Positions 1 to 9,240 of a DNA stretch of 58,414 bases are shown piece by piece. This DNA is from Acetobacteraceae bacterium AT-5844. Lineage in GTDB: Bacteria > Pseudomonadota > Alphaproteobacteria > Acetobacterales > Acetobacteraceae. Position 1 is the first letter of the stretch. Each line of letters begins with the position of its first letter. The translations under genes and the position numbers were made by a program. Below the pieces are notes generated by a model. It was not told where the DNA came from. It saw nothing but the letters and a program-made list of their open reading frames with translations, and did not search any database. The stretch covers positions 22,186 through 80,599 of the forward strand of contig JH599969.1 in NCBI GenBank assembly GCA_000245075.1. Direction: 5' to 3'.

Positions 1-242
1 AATTCCCCCAGGCCCCCTTCTTTTCTTTCTGTCAGTTTGGGTTTGGCTGAGACCACCTGGGCGTGGCGCTGAATGGCTTTTTTTATGAATCAAAAGGCCA
101 CGCTTGCTGAACCCTCAGTCGCCGAAGGTCATGGGCCTCCGGCGCGACCTGAACCTACGTCTTAAAAGACAACGGCCTCAAAAGCCGAAGCCGAAAAGAC
201 TCGCAGAAAGAAAAGAAGGGGTCCGGGGAATTCCTTCCCCGG
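1..242. repeat. Cruciform intergenic repeat, copy A (left edge cut by window)
   Basis: The window opens inside the left hairpin (AATTCCCCCAGG), followed by the polypyrimidine arm CCCCCTTCTTTTCTTTC. The complementary arm GAAAGAAAAGAAGGGG lies at 206-221, followed by the right hairpin CCGGGGAA-TTCC-TTCCCCGG (223-242). The core holds AATCAAAAGGC (88-98) and an imperfect 11-bp hairpin at 120-130/134-144. Copies at 22251, 38463 and 57517 share this architecture. The family is defined only by comparison within this window; I do not recognise it as a named element. Confidence 0.75.
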
Positions 243-250
243 CCTTTTTT
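223..250 (+). terminator. Rho-independent terminator formed by the right hairpin of repeat copy A
   Basis: An 8-bp GC-rich stem with a 4-nt loop (223-242) is followed by CC and six T residues (245-250), a canonical intrinsic terminator on the + strand. It lies 75 bases before leuB, so it would separate leuB from any transcript entering from the left. Here the right hairpin of the repeat serves as the terminator stem. Confidence 0.65.
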
Positions 251-324
251 GCAAGCACCTTGACCCGATCCGGCGATTCCGCCTGATTAGCCCCTCCTAC
301 GGCAGGAAAGAGACACCCAAGAGC

Positions 325-1437
325 ATGTCCGCGAACAAGAAGCTGCTGGTCCTCCCTGGTGATGGCATTGGCCCCGAGGTGATGCACGAGGTGCGGCGCG
401 TCATCGACTGGATGGACCGGCGCCGGCATGTGAGCTTCGGCATCGAGGAAGGGCTGGTTGGCGGTGCGGCGCTGGAGGCCGAGGGTTCCCCTTGCCCGGA
501 CCGCACGGTGGAGCGTGCCCTGGCGGCGGATGCGGTGCTGTTCGGCTCCGTGGGTGGCCCGAAGTGGGACAGCCTGCCCTTCGACAAGCGCCCCGAGCTG
601 GGCATCCTGCGCCTGCGCAAGGAGCTTGGCCTGTTCGCGAACCTCCGCCCGGCCCTGGTGCTGGAGCCGCTGGTCGATGCCTCCAGCCTGAAGCCCGATG
701 TGGTGCGCGGGCTCGACCTGATGATCGTGCGCGAGACCACCGGCGGCATCTATTTCGGCGAGCCGCGCGGCGTGGAGACCCTGCCCAATGGCAAGCGCCG
801 CGGCATCGATACCGAGGTGTACACCGAGGATGAGATCGCCCGCGTGGCCCGCGTGGCCTTCGACCTCGCCCGCAAGCGCAGCAACCGCCTGACCAGCGTG
901 GAGAAGGCGAATGTCATGCAGTCCGGCCGCCTATGGCGCGCCGTGGTCAGCGAGATCGGGCGCGACGAATTCCCGGATGTCGAGCTGAGCCACATGTATG
1001 CCGACAATTGCGCCATGCAGCTCGCCAACCGGCCGAAGCAGTTCGACGTCATCCTGGCCGGCAACCTGTTCGGCGACGTGCTGTCCGATCTCGCGGCGGC
1101 GCTGACGGGCTCGCTGGGCATGCTGCCCTCCGCCACGCTGGGCGCCCCGGATTCCTCCGGCCGCCGCAACGCGCTGTATGAGCCGATCCATGGCTCGGCG
1201 CCGGATATCGCGGGCAAGGGCATCGCCAATCCCTGCGCGCAGATGCTTTCCTTCGCCATGCTGCTCCGCTGGTCCTTCGGCATGGAAGAGGATGCGAAGA
1301 TGATCGAGACGGCGGTGGAGAAGGTGCTGGCCGGTGGCCTGCGTACCGCCGACATCATGGGCCCGGGCACGGCCCGCGTGGGCACCAGCGTCATGGGCGA
1401 CGCCGTCCTGCGTGAGCTGGACAAGCTCGCCGCCTGA
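325..1437 (+). CDS. leuB: 3-isopropylmalate dehydrogenase
   Basis: A 370-residue NAD-dependent enzyme of leucine biosynthesis that oxidatively decarboxylates 3-isopropylmalate to 2-oxoisocaproate in the cytoplasm; the length is normal for the family. It begins with the [12 protein letters not shown] nucleotide-fold motif. It carries the substrate-binding RxxxxLFANLRP region, the metal-binding stretch [14 protein letters not shown] and the late signature [14 protein letters not shown]. The ATG at 325 follows an AAGAGC stretch. It is probably the last gene of a leu cluster whose leuCD would be outside the window. It is preceded by a repeat-borne terminator, so it may have its own promoter within 251-324. 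The next coding sequence begins 57 bases downstream. Confidence 0.97.
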   Translation: MSANKKLLVLPGDGIGPEVMHEVRRVIDWMDRRRHVSFGIEEGLVGGAALEAEGSPCPDRTVERALAADAVLFGSVGGPKWDSLPFDKRPELGILRLRKELGLFANLRPALVLEPLVDASSLKPDVVRGLDLMIVRETTGGIYFGEPRGVETLPNGKRRGIDTEVYTEDEIARVARVAFDLARKRSNRLTSVEKANVMQSGRLWRAVVSEIGRDEFPDVELSHMYADNCAMQLANRPKQFDVILAGNLFGDVLSDLAAALTGSLGMLPSATLGAPDSSGRRNALYEPIHGSAPDIAGKGIANPCAQMLSFAMLLRWSFGMEEDAKMIETAVEKVLAGGLRTADIMGPGTARVGTSVMGDAVLRELDKLAA

Positions 1438-1445
1438 GAGGCGGG

Positions 1446-1471
1446 GGAGGGTGCGCCACGGCGCGCCCTCC
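1446..1471 (+). terminator. Terminator-like hairpin after leuB
   Basis: GGAGGGTGCGC pairs with GCGCGCCCTCC across a 4-nt loop, starting 8 bases after the leuB stop. There is no T tract, so it may be a partial terminator or an mRNA 3'-end stabiliser rather than an efficient intrinsic terminator. Confidence 0.5.
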
Positions 1472-1494
1472 ATATCAGGCAGGGAGCGTGGCAC

Positions 1495-1824
1495 ATGGTG
1501 AATCTCACCGGCCTCGGTGTTGTGCTCCTCCTGATGGCCAGTGCGGCTGCGCTCCTGCTGATTGTGCTGTTCTGGCTGGCGGTGGCTTTCTGGCGCCACC
1601 GGAAGGGCCAGCGAACGCCGTCTCCCGCAGGCGCCATCAGCGCGCTGCTGCTCAACCTGGCCCTGCTAATCGCGGTCTGGGCGGATCTCGACGGGCCAAC
1701 GCAATACCGTGGCCTCTATGCCAGATTCGAAGAATGGTGGTTGCTGACGGTGGCTGCATGGCTGCTGGTGCTCGCCCTGGCTTGGCTGTCCGGCCAGCGG
1801 GCTCTCCGCGCCCGCGGTGGATAA
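1495..1824 (+). CDS. Small hypothetical membrane protein
   Basis: A 109-residue protein with three probable transmembrane segments (about residues 8-32, 46-62 and 80-99) and a basic loop WRHRKGQR after the first. It ends in a basic tail. I recognise no family. The ATG at 1495 follows GGGAGCG, a plausible ribosome-binding site. It lies between leuB and tRNA-Arg on the same strand. Coding status rests on the hydrophobic pattern and start context only. Confidence 0.6.
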   Translation: MVNLTGLGVVLLLMASAAALLLIVLFWLAVAFWRHRKGQRTPSPAGAISALLLNLALLIAVWADLDGPTQYRGLYARFEEWWLLTVAAWLLVLALAWLSGQRALRARGG

Positions 1825-1928
1825 AGCGGCCCTGTCCCTGTCATCCCGCCGACATAAAAAAACGCCCGCAAGGGCTTTCCCCTGTTGCGTCCCCCCGCCG
1901 TACAGGTTATTCCCCCGCCCACTGGTCG

Positions 1929-2005
1929 GCGCCCGTAGCTCAGCTGGATAGAGCACCAGACTACGAATCTGGGGGTCAGAGGTTCGAATCCTTTCGGGCG
2001 CGCCA
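1929..2005 (+). tRNA. tRNA-Arg (anticodon ACG)
   Basis: A complete cloverleaf of 77 nt. The acceptor stem GCGCCCG (1929-1935) pairs with CGGGCGC (1995-2001). The D-arm begins GCTCAGCTGGATAGAGC, the anticodon loop CTACGAA gives ACG, and the T-loop is GGTTCGAATCC. A G discriminator and an encoded CCA follow (2003-2005). ACG (read as ICG) decodes CGU, CGC and CGA arginine codons. Confidence 0.97.
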
Positions 2006-2388
2006 GTTACCTAAAATTTTATTTGCCGCGCCGCACGGAACATTTTCTCCGTGTGGCTGATTGGCGTTTCGGCGCCCGCTTTGCTCGGCTCTCGCCCCCG
2101 GCATTCCTCTCCGCCACACACTGAGACTGCGCTTCCCGCCGGCCGCGAACATGGCAGTTTTTTGCTGCCGTTACCGTGATGTCTCCGTCCCATCCGCCAG
2201 CCCAGCTTGGGCTTGACGCTGGCTTGGCCCGAGGCGCAGAGTTTTTGGCGTGGCAGGCAGCTATCCCCGGTTGGGATGTGCGAGCTTGCCGGCCTACCGG
2301 CTTTCTTTTCTTTGGTAAGCGCTTCTCGTCCCCGGTTCCGGCGGCGAGGCGCAGGGGCTGACAGAGAACAAACCGGCGGGGGTGTCTC
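2006..2388. other. Intergenic region with no recognised feature
   Basis: The 383 bases between tRNA-Arg and the AraC-type gene contain only short overlapping open frames on both strands, without family resemblance or a good ribosome-binding site. I saw no direct repeat typical of a tRNA-associated integration site and no integrase. Confidence 0.5.
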
Positions 2389-3438
2389 GTGCGAGACCAA
2401 TCGCGGAATGGGCCAGAGGCCACTATCGGAGCCTTTTCCCTCCGGCGTTTCTCCAGCGTCAGCCGGCTGTCGGAGGAAAACCGCGAGGGGTGGCATGTCC
2501 TGTATGCCGGCATGGCCGCGCCAAACCCGGCCTCCGCGATGAAGGCCGGTACTGCCGCCGAGCTTGCGTCATGGAAGCTCGGGGACGCCATTCTGTCACG
2601 GATCATCTGCTCCGGTGTGCCGGCATTGCCGTGGCCGCAGGAGGCCGGGCCCCTGGAAGGCTATTGGTGCGTGATGCTGGGCCGGACGGTAGCGGCTCCG
2701 CTGGCTGGCTCAGTGCCGCACCCGGCATTTCGTCACCGCAGGCGATCTTTCACCGGAGCAGGGGCGGATACCGAGGTGGTCGCACTCCACCTCCCGCCCG
2801 AATTCCCTGGCGATAAGCAGGAGAATTTCAGTCGCGCGCACCACCTGGAGGTGAATCCCCACTTCGCGTCGCTCCTGGGCCGTCACCTGGAGGACCTCGC
2901 GCGCCTGCTGCCGATGATTCCGGGGGAACAGGCGAGCGCCCTCTTGCCCCCTACCCGCGCCCTCGTCGCGGCCTGCCTTACCTCCCTGCCTGCCGGCCAG
3001 GAGGCCGCCGGACAATCTCCGGCCGCCGCGCTGATCGACAGGGCCCGGCTGATCGTAAGGCAGAATATGTCTTCGCCCGATTTCGGGCCGGAGCAACTGA
3101 GGCGGCTTCTCGCCATGTCACGCTCCAAGCTCTACCGGCTGTTCGAGAGCAGCGGCGGCGTCGCGCATTTCATCAACCGTGAGCGTTTGCGGGAGGCGCA
3201 TCGCCGCCTTACCGCGCATGAAGAGACGCTCTCCATTCATGTCATCGGTCATGAGGTCGGCTTTACCGATCATTCGACCTTCAGCCGTGCTTTCCGGCGG
3301 GAGTTCGGCCACAGCCCGACCGAGATACGCGGCAGAAGCATGGCGAGGCATGCCATCCGAAATATCGTGCTGACCGGCGGCGCCGAGCCGGAGTTGCACG
3401 AGCCGCATGCCGACCTGGCGGTCCGCCTTGCCGGATGA
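2389..3438 (+). CDS. AraC-family transcriptional regulator
   Basis: A 349-residue regulator. The N-terminal ~230 residues are unrecognised and presumably sense an effector. The C-terminal ~100 residues form an AraC/XylS DNA-binding domain with two helix-turn-helix units: LRRLLAMSRSKLYRLFESSGG, then a second unit around IGHEVGFTDHSTFSRAFRREFG. FSRAFRREFGHSP is the classic second-helix signature. The start taken is GTG at 2389; no strong ribosome-binding site fixes it, and a later start such as ATG 2494 is possible. It lies 190 bases upstream of and co-directional with the RND efflux operon, which makes it a candidate regulator of that operon (inference). Confidence 0.85.
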   Translation: MRDQSRNGPEATIGAFSLRRFSSVSRLSEENREGWHVLYAGMAAPNPASAMKAGTAAELASWKLGDAILSRIICSGVPALPWPQEAGPLEGYWCVMLGRTVAAPLAGSVPHPAFRHRRRSFTGAGADTEVVALHLPPEFPGDKQENFSRAHHLEVNPHFASLLGRHLEDLARLLPMIPGEQASALLPPTRALVAACLTSLPAGQEAAGQSPAAALIDRARLIVRQNMSSPDFGPEQLRRLLAMSRSKLYRLFESSGGVAHFINRERLREAHRRLTAHEETLSIHVIGHEVGFTDHSTFSRAFRREFGHSPTEIRGRSMARHAIRNIVLTGGAEPELHEPHADLAVRLAG

Positions 3439-3628
3439 AGGGCGCGGGCAGGGGTGCCCGCTACGCGGGGGAAATTGGGATGGCCGGAGCAGCCTTGGGA
3501 TTCTGAGCGCATCCGCGCTCACCGGACTGTTGCTAGCGTCTCTCCCACCATCCGGGGAAGGCTGATGCCGTGATGCTCATCCCGCACAGGGCCGCACCGT
3601 CTGTGCTCCGCGCCGGCCAGGGGAAGGT

Positions 3629-4813
3629 ATGACGCAGTTGAACGGTACCCCAGAAGGACCTCCCCAGCGGGGCAGCCGCCAGGGCGGGACAATCGCCAGG
3701 GCCCGGGCCATCCTTCGCGGCTTCGCTTCCCCCCGGTTATCGGAGAGGGCGGCGCTCGCGGCCGTGGTTCTGCTGGCCGCGGCCTGTCAGCGCGAAGGCG
3801 AGGAAGCTCCTCCGCCGCCGGCACGAATGGTCCGGACCATTACGGTCGAGCCGCCCGGCGAGGCGGCGGATATCAGCTTCACCGGCCATATCGAGGCACA
3901 GGACCAGGCCGCGCTCGCCTTCCGCATTGGCGGGCGGCTGGCCGAGCGGCTCGTCGGCATGGGCGCCACGGTGCGGGAGGGAGAGGTCGTCGCGCGCCTC
4001 GACCCGGAGAACGAGCTCAATGATCTCCGTTCGGCGCGGGCGGCGCTGACGACGGCGCAGAGCGACCTTCGCAAGGCGGAGAACCAGTTCCAGCGGCAGC
4101 GGCACCTCGTCGACCGTGACTTCGCCTCACGGGCGGATTTCGAGACGGCCGAGCAGGCGCGCACCGCCGCGCGGGCGCAGGTCGATGCCGCCCGGGCCCG
4201 TGTCGCCATGGCCGAGGATATCGTGGGCTTCACGACCCTGAAGGCGGATGCGCCCGGCGTCGTCACCCGGGTGGGCGCGGAGGCTGGCGAAGTGGTTCCG
4301 GCGGGGCGCATGATCGTCCAGCTCGCCCGGCGGGAGGGCCGTGACGCCGTGTTCGAGATCTCCGCCGATCTCGCCCGCCGCATCTCGCCCGATGACCGGG
4401 TGCGGGTGGCTCTGGCCGGCGACCCGTCGGTGACGGCAGGCGGCCGTGTGCGCGAGGTCTCGCCCCAGGCGGACCCAGTGACGCGAACCTTCCGCGTGCG
4501 GGTCGGGCTCACCGATCCGCCGCCCGGATTCCGTCTTGGCACGGCGGTCGCGGGAATGGTGCGCGGCGCCGAGGGCAACGCCATCTCCATTCCCGCCACG
4601 TCGCTCACGCAACGCGGGCAGGAGACAGCCGTGTGGATCGTGGACCCCACGGCCAGGACGGTCTCCCTGCGCGAGGTCGAGCTATCGGGCCAGGACCCGG
4701 CGACGGCGTTCATCTCCGGTGGGCTCAAACCGGGCGACATCGTCGTCACGGCGGGTGCAGGCTATTTGCGTGAAGGTCAGCAGGTCCGGCTGGCGGGGAC
4801 GGAAGCGCGATGA
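3629..4813 (+). CDS. RND efflux periplasmic adaptor (membrane fusion protein), first of two
   Basis: A 394-residue HlyD/AcrA-type adaptor bridging an inner-membrane RND pump to an outer-membrane channel. Visible parts are a hydrophobic segment AALAAVVLLAAAC ending in a lipobox-like Cys53, a lipoyl half (FTGHIEAQDQAALAFRIGGRL), and a helical hairpin rich in Ala/Arg/Gln. The second lipoyl half (TLKADAPGVVTRVGAEAGEVV) and beta-barrel region VSPQADPVTRTFRVRV follow. The ~39 residues before the hydrophobic segment are unusually long for a lipoprotein, but no internal ATG allows a later start. GGGAAGG precedes the ATG at 3629. Its stop overlaps the pump start. Confidence 0.9.
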   Translation: MTQLNGTPEGPPQRGSRQGGTIARARAILRGFASPRLSERAALAAVVLLAAACQREGEEAPPPPARMVRTITVEPPGEAADISFTGHIEAQDQAALAFRIGGRLAERLVGMGATVREGEVVARLDPENELNDLRSARAALTTAQSDLRKAENQFQRQRHLVDRDFASRADFETAEQARTAARAQVDAARARVAMAEDIVGFTTLKADAPGVVTRVGAEAGEVVPAGRMIVQLARREGRDAVFEISADLARRISPDDRVRVALAGDPSVTAGGRVREVSPQADPVTRTFRVRVGLTDPPPGFRLGTAVAGMVRGAEGNAISIPATSLTQRGQETAVWIVDPTARTVSLREVELSGQDPATAFISGGLKPGDIVVTAGAGYLREGQQVRLAGTEAR

Positions 4814-7800
4814 GTTTCAACCTCTCTGCATGGGCGCTGAAGAACCGCTCGGTCGTCATCTATCTCATGATCATTGCCGTTGCCGCCGGCGTGCTGTCCT
4901 TTGTCCGCCTCGGCCGCAGCGAGGATCCCAGCTTCGTCATCAAGTCCATGGTCGTCTCCGCCATCTGGCCGGGCGCCACGGTGGAGGAAACGCTCAACCA
5001 GGTGACGGAGCGGCTGGAGCGCCAGCTGGAGGAAACACCGGGCATCGACACGGTGCGCAGCTATACCACCGCCGGCAGGACGACGATTTTCGTCAACCTC
5101 CAGCAATCCGTGCCCGCCAATGTGGTGCAGGACACGTGGTACAGGGTGCGGAATCTCATAGCCGATATCCGCCATACCCTGCCTGCGGGCACGCTTGGCC
5201 CGTTCTTCAACGACCGGTTTGGCGACACCTTCGGCATCATCTACGGATTCACCGCCGACGGCTTCACCGGACGGGAACTCCGCGACTATGTGGAGGCCGC
5301 CCGCTCCCGGCTGCTGCTGGTGCCCGATGTCTCCAAGATCGAGATTATCGGCGCGCAGGACGAGCGCATCTTCGTGGAATTCTCCGTGCGGGAGCTTGCC
5401 AATCTGGGCATCGACCGCGCCATGCTGCTGGCGGCGCTGCAAAGCCAGAATGTCGTGCGGCCCGCTGGTGTCATCCAGACGCAGGATGAAGCCTTCTCGG
5501 TGCGCATCTCCGGCGCCTTCCAGTCGGAGGCCGATCTCCTGGAGGTGAATTTCCCTGTGGGCGACCGCATGGTCCGGCTGGCGGATATCGCCACCGTGCG
5601 GCGCGGCTACGCCGATCCACCGCAGCCGATGTTCCGGGTGAATGGGCAGGAGGCGATCGGCCTCGGCATCGCCATGCGCGATGGCGGGGACATCCTGGCG
5701 CTCGGCGCCAACATCAAGGAAGCGATGGCCGAGATCACCGCTGATCTCCCCGTCGGTATCGAGCCCCGACTGGTCGCCGACCAGGCCGTCACAGTGGAGC
5801 ACGCGATCGACGACTTCATGATGTCGCTGTGGCAGGCGGTGGCCATCATCCTTGTGGTGAGCTTCATCAGTCTCGGCGTGCGGCCGGGTCTTGTCGTCGC
5901 GCTCTCCATTCCGCTCACCCTCGCCATCGTCTTCGCCTGCATGGATGTCGTGAATATCGACATGCAGCGTATCTCGCTTGGCGCGCTGATCATCGCCCTC
6001 GCGCTGCTGGTCGATGACGCGATGACGACGACGGATGCCATGGTCACCCGCCTCGCGGCCGGGGAGGAAAAGACCAAGGCTGCGACATTCGCCTTCGAGA
6101 AATACGCCGCCGCGATGCTGGCCGGCACGCTGGTGACGATGGCGGGCTTCGTGCCCATCGGCTTCGCGGCCAGCTCGGCGGGCGAATACACCTTCTCGCT
6201 CTTCGCCGTGGTGGCCATCGCGCTCGCCATCTCCTGGTTCGTCGCGGTGATCTTCGCGCCCGTCCTTGGCGTCGCGATGCTGAAGGCGCCAAAGGCCTCG
6301 GCATCCGGCGGCCCCGGCCGCCTCGTCCTGGTGTTTCGCAAGCTGCTGTCGGGCGCGATCAGGCTGCGCTGGGTGACGATTGGCATCACCCTCGGCCTGT
6401 TCGTCGCCTCCATCCTTGCCCTGCCGCTGGTGCCGCGCCAGTTCTTCCCGGCTTCCGACCGGGTGGAACTGCTCGTCGATCTGACGCTGCCGCAGAATGC
6501 CTCGATCTATGCCAGCGAGGCCACCGCCACCCGCCTTGAGGCGGCGCTGAAGGACGACCCGGATGTCGACCGCTGGAGCACCTATATCGGCCGGGGCGCG
6601 ATCCGCTTCTACCTTCCGCTGAACGCGCAACTGCCGAACGACTTCTTCAGCCAGCTCGTGATCGTCGCCAAGGACGTGGCGGGGCGCGAGAGGCTGCAGA
6701 AGAAGCTCGAGGCGCTGCTGGCGAATGAATTCCCGAATGTCGTCGGGCGCGTCTCGCCGCTGGAGCTGGGGCCGCCCGTCGGCTGGCCCGTGCAGTACCG
6801 GGTGAGCGGGCGGGATGCCACCGAGATCCGCGACATCGCCATGAAGCTCGCGCAGGTCATCGCCGCCAGCCCGCAGGCGCGGCAGATCAATTTCGACTGG
6901 ATCGAGCCCTCGCGTTCCCTGCGGCTGCGCGTGGATCAGGATGAGGCGCGCCGCCTTGGCCTCAGCTCGCAGGCGCTGGCGGCGGTGATCAATACTGTGG
7001 TCTCCGGCACCGTCGTCACCCAGCTGCGGGACGACATCTATCTCATCGACGTTGTCGTGCGCGCGCAGGATGCGGACCGCGCCTCGCTGGATACGCTGCG
7101 CAGCATGCAGGTGGCATTGCCTGGCGGCCGCTCCGTGCCGATCTCGCAATTCGTCACCTTCGACTACGAGCTCGACATGCCGCTCGTCTGGCGGCGGGAC
7201 CGGCTGCCGACGCTCACCGTCTCCGCCGATGTCGCGCCGGGCATTCTGCCGGAGACGGTCGTCACCGCCCTGCAGCCTTCCATCGATGCGCTGAGGCAGA
7301 CGCTTCCGCCGGGCTACGACATCGCCGTCGGCGGCACGGTGGAGGAAAGCGCGAAGTCACAGGCCTCCGTCATCGCCGTCGCGCCGGTGATGCTGCTCAT
7401 CATGTTCACCGTGCTGATGGCGCAGCTCAGGAGCTTTCGCCTCCTCGCCATCGTGCTCAGCATCGCGCCGCTCGGGCTGATAGGCGTCGTGGGCGCGTTG
7501 CTGCTCTCGGGCAAGCCGCTTGGCTTCGTGGCGCTGCTCGGCGTGCTCGCGCTCATCGGCATCATCACGAAGAACGCGGTGATCCTGGTGGGGCAGATCG
7601 AGGCGGAGCGCGCGGCGGGGAAGGGCGTCGTGGAAGCGGCGCTGGATGCCAGCACCACGCGCTTCCGGCCAATCATGCTGACGGCCATCTCCACGGTGCT
7701 GGGCATGATCCCGATCGCGCCCACGGTGTTCTGGGGGCCGATGGCCTTCGCCATCATGGGCGGCCTGCTGGTGGCGACGGTGCTGACCCTCATTCTCTTG

Positions 7801-7881
7801 CCGGTGCTCTACGTCGCCGTCTTCGGCTCCTCCAGCCGGGGCAAGGCGCGCAACGGGGCAGCCGTGGGAGTCTCCCCATGA
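4810..7881 (+). CDS. RND-family efflux transporter permease
   Basis: A 1023-residue inner-membrane proton-driven pump of the AcrB/MexB superfamily: 12 transmembrane helices and two large periplasmic loops in a duplicated arrangement. TM1 is at ~12-30 (YLMIIAVAAGVLSF). The TM4 relay motif LLVDDAMTTTDAM carries the conserved adjacent aspartates. The GTLVTMAGFVPIGF and GIITKNAVILVGQIEAERA segments are typical. Start and stop both overlap the flanking adaptor genes by 4 bases (ATGA), so the three are translationally coupled. The substrate cannot be told from the sequence; the loops fit the drug/HAE family better than the heavy-metal family. No outer-membrane channel gene lies nearby. Confidence 0.95.
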   Translation: MSFNLSAWALKNRSVVIYLMIIAVAAGVLSFVRLGRSEDPSFVIKSMVVSAIWPGATVEETLNQVTERLERQLEETPGIDTVRSYTTAGRTTIFVNLQQSVPANVVQDTWYRVRNLIADIRHTLPAGTLGPFFNDRFGDTFGIIYGFTADGFTGRELRDYVEAARSRLLLVPDVSKIEIIGAQDERIFVEFSVRELANLGIDRAMLLAALQSQNVVRPAGVIQTQDEAFSVRISGAFQSEADLLEVNFPVGDRMVRLADIATVRRGYADPPQPMFRVNGQEAIGLGIAMRDGGDILALGANIKEAMAEITADLPVGIEPRLVADQAVTVEHAIDDFMMSLWQAVAIILVVSFISLGVRPGLVVALSIPLTLAIVFACMDVVNIDMQRISLGALIIALALLVDDAMTTTDAMVTRLAAGEEKTKAATFAFEKYAAAMLAGTLVTMAGFVPIGFAASSAGEYTFSLFAVVAIALAISWFVAVIFAPVLGVAMLKAPKASASGGPGRLVLVFRKLLSGAIRLRWVTIGITLGLFVASILALPLVPRQFFPASDRVELLVDLTLPQNASIYASEATATRLEAALKDDPDVDRWSTYIGRGAIRFYLPLNAQLPNDFFSQLVIVAKDVAGRERLQKKLEALLANEFPNVVGRVSPLELGPPVGWPVQYRVSGRDATEIRDIAMKLAQVIAASPQARQINFDWIEPSRSLRLRVDQDEARRLGLSSQALAAVINTVVSGTVVTQLRDDIYLIDVVVRAQDADRASLDTLRSMQVALPGGRSVPISQFVTFDYELDMPLVWRRDRLPTLTVSADVAPGILPETVVTALQPSIDALRQTLPPGYDIAVGGTVEESAKSQASVIAVAPVMLLIMFTVLMAQLRSFRLLAIVLSIAPLGLIGVVGALLLSGKPLGFVALLGVLALIGIITKNAVILVGQIEAERAAGKGVVEAALDASTTRFRPIMLTAISTVLGMIPIAPTVFWGPMAFAIMGGLLVATVLTLILLPVLYVAVFGSSSRGKARNGAAVGVSP

Positions 7882-8984
7882 TGAAGCCGATCGTGCCGCC
7901 AATGGCACTCGCCCTGATGCTGGCGGGGTGTGGCGAGGGGCAGCCGCCACCACCGGAGGCGCGGCCTGTCGGCGTCGTCACGGTCGAGGCCGGCAGGCTC
8001 GCCAGCGATGTCGTGCTGAGCGGCGAGATCCAGGCCAGGAAGGATGTCGGCCTGGCCTTCCGCATCGGCGGCCGGGTGCTGGAGCGGCCGGTCAATGTGG
8101 GAGACCGTGTGGAGGCCGGGCAGGTGATCGCCCGGCTGGACCCCGCCATCGAGCAGAATGCGCTGACGGTCGCGCGGGCTGCGCTGGCGGCGGCGCGGGG
8201 CGAGGTGAACACCGCCCGCAGCGCCTTCCAGCGGCAGGAGCAGCTGATGGCCGAGGGCTTCACCACCCGGCCGCGCTTCGACCAGGCGCTCCGCGCGCGG
8301 GAGGCCGCGCAGGCGCAGCTGGAGAATGCCGAGGCGCAGCTCGCCCTGGCGCGGGACCGTCTCGGCTTCACGGAGCTGCGGGCGGGCGCCGCCGGTGTGG
8401 TCACGGCCCGCAATGTCGAGCCCGGCGAGGTGGTTCAGCCCGGCCAGGTGGTCGTGCAGCTCGCGCGCGACGATGGCCGGGACGCCGTCTTCAACGTGCC
8501 CGCCCGGCTGCTGGAGACGGAGGCGGGCGAGGCCGCCATCCGCGTGGCCCTCGCCGATGCCCCCGGGGTGGTGACCTATGGCCGGGTGCGGGAGGTGGCG
8601 CCGCAGGCGGACCCGGTGACACGGACCTTCGAGGTCCGTGTCGGGCTGCAGGAGCCGCCGGAGGCGATGCGGCTGGGCTCGACCGTGGTGGGCACGCTGG
8701 AGCGCAATTCGCTGGCCATCCTCACCATTCCGGCCAGTGCGCTGACGCAGCAGGGTGCCTCGCCCGCTGTCTGGGTCGTCGATCCGGCCACCTCGGCGGT
8801 CTCGCTGCGGGATGTGGATGTGCTGCGCTTCGAGCCCGGCAAAGTAATCCTGTCGCAGGGGCTGACGCCGGGGGAGATGATCGTCTCGGCTGGCATTCAG
8901 GCGCTGCATCCCGGCCAGCGCGTCAAGCCGCTCGGGGGCAACGCCGCTGCATCCTCGCCGCCCGGCCCGCCGGCGCCTTCCTGA
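7878..8984 (+). CDS. RND efflux periplasmic adaptor lipoprotein, second of two
   Basis: A 368-residue second membrane fusion protein, encoded after the pump. It has a clear lipoprotein signal peptide with lipobox LAGC (Cys18). The lipoyl segments (VVLSGEIQARKDVGLAFRIGGRV; GVVTARNVEPGEVV) and barrel region VAPQADPVTRTFEVRV are nearly identical in motif to the first adaptor, implying duplication of an ancestral adaptor. Two adaptors for one pump recalls TriABC of Pseudomonas aeruginosa, where both adaptors precede the pump; here they flank it. It probably forms mixed adaptor rings with the first protein (inference). Confidence 0.92.
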   Translation: MMKPIVPPMALALMLAGCGEGQPPPPEARPVGVVTVEAGRLASDVVLSGEIQARKDVGLAFRIGGRVLERPVNVGDRVEAGQVIARLDPAIEQNALTVARAALAAARGEVNTARSAFQRQEQLMAEGFTTRPRFDQALRAREAAQAQLENAEAQLALARDRLGFTELRAGAAGVVTARNVEPGEVVQPGQVVVQLARDDGRDAVFNVPARLLETEAGEAAIRVALADAPGVVTYGRVREVAPQADPVTRTFEVRVGLQEPPEAMRLGSTVVGTLERNSLAILTIPASALTQQGASPAVWVVDPATSAVSLRDVDVLRFEPGKVILSQGLTPGEMIVSAGIQALHPGQRVKPLGGNAAASSPPGPPAPS

Positions 8985-8989
8985 CACGG

Positions 8990-9025
8990 TTGGCCCGCCG
9001 CCGGCGCGAGGGCCGGGCGGGCCAA
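8990..9025 (+). terminator. Stem-loop closing the RND operon
   Basis: TTGGCCCGCC (8990-8999) pairs perfectly with GGCGGGCCAA (9016-9025), 5 bases after the stop of the second adaptor. The loop is itself GC-rich and self-complementary. There is no T tract. The rest of the gap to 9240 shows nothing else recognisable. Confidence 0.5.
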
Positions 9026-9240
9026 CACCACGAGCCGCGTACCGCCGACAAACTCTTACCGGAGCCGATCCATGGAAATGATGACCGCCGTCGGGGAGGC
9101 CGGAATGCTCGGGGGAACCTGCCCGTCTCCGGCATGCGGGCGCGGGGCCGGCCGCTCCATCCCCCTTTTGCTGGGTTCCTGAATCAACCGCGCGGGCGCG
9201 GCGGTGCCGCTTTCCCGCCAGACAACAAGGATCTGCACTC

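Noticed and set aside
1863-1877. Small GCCC-GCAA-GGGC hairpin with flanking A7/T3
   Set aside because: Only a 4-bp stem; on the minus strand it has a T run but no minus-strand gene ends there.
1929-2388. Possible tRNA-associated integration site
   Set aside because: No direct repeat of the tRNA 3' end downstream, no integrase and no compositional change.
4777-7149. 790-codon open frame antisense to the RND pump gene
   Set aside because: Shadow frame of a high-GC gene: composition dominated by His/Arg/Gly/Asp, no domain, and the opposite strand encodes an unmistakable transporter.
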